Below the pieces are notes generated by a model. That model was given only the letters and a program-made list of their open reading frames with translations, did no database searches and was not told the DNA's origin. From Paracoccus alkenifer (GTDB lineage Bacteria; Pseudomonadota; Alphaproteobacteria; Rhodobacterales; Rhodobacteraceae), in contig NZ_FNXG01000007.1 in the NCBI RefSeq assembly GCF_900108405.1, positions 1 through 64,000 on the forward strand: DNA of 64,000 nucleotides. The letters are read 5' to 3'. Below are positions 62,546 to 64,000 of this stretch, in pieces. The translations under genes and the position numbers were made by a program. The first letter of the stretch is position 1. Every line of letters begins with the position of its first letter.

Positions 62546-63589
62546 TCACCCTTCCATGAAACGGTGGACGTCTTCGGGATGAAGCTGATCCTTCAGGGTC
62601 GCCCTGAGGGCATTAGCGCCGTAGCGTCGCAGATCATCGTTGAAATCGCCCTCACACGGCGTGAGCGATATCGCCTCGATCCCGAGGCTCGCTGCTCTGG
62701 CCACCAGACTGTCTCTGGCACCATTTCCGGCCGGATCGCGATCCCTGACGACATAGAGCCGGCGCAGCGACGGCGGGAACAGGATGGCAGCGAGGTGAGC
62801 GGCCGAAAGCGCCGCCAGCATCGGCATGCGGGGCAGAACCTGACGGGGCGACAGCACGGTCTCGATGCCCTCGCCAGCGGCGAGCACCTCAGCGGCGGTG
62901 CCGAAGCGGACGGCGTGGCCGAGAAGGTCGCCCATCGCCCGCCGCGGTGTCTCGACAGCCGCCTTGCCAGAACCGTCCGGGGCGAGCCAGGTGCGGTGCG
63001 CGCCGGTCTGATGGCCGGAGAGATCGGTGACGGCGGCAACGAGGGCCGGCCTGATCTCGGTGGGCGAATGCTCGTCAGGTCTATAGTAGCACCGGGGATG
63101 GAAGCGCAGCGCGGCGGTGCCCGAAAGGGAGGTGATCGCCCGCCCGCTGAGGTAGGTCGCTGCAAGCGTACCGAGGATCGGCTGCGCCATGGCGAAGAGC
63201 CGCCGCGACGCTTCAGGCGAACCGGGCGCGCTGCCGGATGTGCTGCCGGTTGGCGTCCTCGTCGACTCCGGCTCGGGATGCGGGAGGGCGAGGAAACGGC
63301 GCGCCTCCTCGGCCACGTCCCTGAAGTCGACCAGCCCGAGCGTCTCGCGGATGACGTCGAGCAGATCGCCATGCTGCCCGGTGGCCATGTCGGTCCATTT
63401 TCCCGCCGCGCCCTTGCCGGCTTCCGGCCCAGTCAGGCGCACGAACATCGATCGGCCGGGGTTGTTCTGCACATCGCCGACGAGCCAGTATCGCCCGGCG
63501 CGGTGGCCGGACGACAGGTAGTGGCGGCAGACCGCCTCGGCCTCGCGGCCGAGACGGATCGCCAGTTCAGAAGCGTCGTGACGCGCCAT
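62546..63589 (-). CDS. Toprim-domain protein (DUF7146-type)
   Basis: A 347-aa primase-like protein: an N-terminal zinc-less primase-like region (RAGRYWLVGDVQNNPGRSMFVRL, GKWTDMATGQHGDLLDVI), then a Toprim fold with the catalytic Glu in LAAGEGIETVLS and the DxD in YVVRDRDPAGNGAR. It probably primes or repairs the transferred strand. The start overlaps the stop of the next gene upstream (ATG/TGA). Confidence 0.88.
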   Translation of the reverse strand: MARHDASELAIRLGREAEAVCRHYLSSGHRAGRYWLVGDVQNNPGRSMFVRLTGPEAGKGAAGKWTDMATGQHGDLLDVIRETLGLVDFRDVAEEARRFLALPHPEPESTRTPTGSTSGSAPGSPEASRRLFAMAQPILGTLAATYLSGRAITSLSGTAALRFHPRCYYRPDEHSPTEIRPALVAAVTDLSGHQTGAHRTWLAPDGSGKAAVETPRRAMGDLLGHAVRFGTAAEVLAAGEGIETVLSPRQVLPRMPMLAALSAAHLAAILFPPSLRRLYVVRDRDPAGNGARDSLVARAASLGIEAISLTPCEGDFNDDLRRYGANALRATLKDQLHPEDVHRFMEG

Positions 63590-64000
63590 CAGGCGGCCTC
63601 CCGCTCGCCGATGCGCTCGACCGGCCAGCGGTCGAAGAGCTTGGCGAGTACGGCGGGTCCGCTGGCATCGACCGGCACGAACATGCGCAGCTTCCAGGAG
63701 ATGATCTCGTGGAACAGCCCATAGGCCGTGAGGCGCTGGCGCATGGTGTCGGTGAAACCCGACAGCTCGATCCGGTTTGCCCCCATGACCCGGACCCGGC
63801 GAAGCTGGAGGCCCTCAGCGAGATCGAGGATGGTCCGACTTTCCAGCAGCGCCGCGAAGGCATCGTCCGGCGAGACCGAGGTGATGCCGGTCTCGGTCGC
63901 ATTGGCCGCCCAAGCCGGGGAGACCTTGCGGCCGATGATGCGCTCGCCGGCGTCAGACTGAAGCCGATAGACGCGAGTGGAGTCGTTCGGCAGCCGCTTC
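63589..64000 (-). CDS. Strawberry-notch-like protein, C-terminus (5' part outside window)
   Basis: 137 codons are visible: STRVYRLQSDAGERIIGRKVSPAWAA, ILDLAEGLQLRRVRVMGANRIELSGF, ISWKLRMFVPVDASGPAVLAKLFDRWPVERIGERE. This ending matches the C-terminus of the large strawberry-notch-type helicase/methylase proteins that precede the Toprim gene in alphaproteobacterial plasmids. The N-terminus with the Walker motifs is not in the window, so the name rests on memory of the C-terminal tail and gene order. Confidence 0.6.
   Translation of the reverse strand, partial: KRLPNDSTRVYRLQSDAGERIIGRKVSPAWAANATETGITSVSPDDAFAALLESRTILDLAEGLQLRRVRVMGANRIELSGFTDTMRQRLTAYGLFHEIISWKLRMFVPVDASGPAVLAKLFDRWPVERIGEREAA

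Overview
The window looks like part of a large conjugative element (integrative conjugative element or plasmid) from a GC-rich alphaproteobacterium, probably of the Rhodobacter/Paracoccus group. The grounds are a P-type Trb conjugation operon in the Tn4371-like order, a RepA/ParA module of the alphaproteobacterial type, an RpoE-ChrR singlet-oxygen cluster with photolyase and cyclopropane-fatty-acid synthase genes, and IS3/IS5/IS21 relics. No rRNA, tRNA, CRISPR array or integrase gene was seen, so plasmid versus integrated element cannot be settled here.

Layout. 1-9.3 kb is a defence-like island entered through a truncated IS3 element. It holds a sigma-region-4-like fragment, an unknown 196-aa protein, and a 1134-aa ImmA/IrrE-UvrD-(PD-(D/E)XK) fusion. 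A tightly coupled operon follows: MBL-fold hydrolase, E2-E1-JAB ubiquitin-like ligase/peptidase fusion, and patatin-like phospholipase. An intact IS5/IS427-type element (9.81-10.66 kb) and an IS21 istB scrap close the island. 11.2-22 kb is a polyhydroxyalkanoate/envelope cargo: lipoprotein esterase, PHA synthase, phasin-like protein, a cytochrome b561 operon, and a TetR-HlyD-RbbA-YhhJ export operon. Four near-identical 18-bp palindromes (CAAGTAA-N4-TTACTTG type) precede these units and probably make them one TetR regulon.

22-47 kb is the conjugation and maintenance core. It contains a LysR regulator, then on the minus strand DUF2274, trbI-G-F-L-K-J-E-D-C-B, a CopG-like protein, traG, relaxase, lytic transglycosylase, DUF736, traF, DUF2840, an RHH protein, a DNA methyltransferase, parA, repA and an excisionase-like HTH protein. 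The trb block is separated from traG by a 4.6 kb insert (SulP transporter plus UspA), and the SulP gene is itself split by an intact IS3 element with a GAC target duplication. A candidate oriT lies next to the relaxase gene, and candidate iterons with DnaA-like boxes lie inside repA.

47.7-57.2 kb is an oxidative/light-stress cargo. rpoE-chrR-SDR runs leftwards and a FAD oxidase-DUF1365-cfa-phr-TspO-like operon runs rightwards, with DUF2177, fasciclin and SDR genes as satellites. Five sites of the form TGATCY-N18-TAAG (or close to it) sit in front of these units, so the cluster appears to carry its own sigma-E regulon. 57.2-64 kb returns to the element backbone: frameshifted DUF2285 genes, an XRE regulator, SSB, a small membrane protein, a DUF2493/SLOG protein, a Toprim protein and the C-terminus of a probable strawberry-notch-type helicase.

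All assignments come from reading motifs and gene order. No database search was run.
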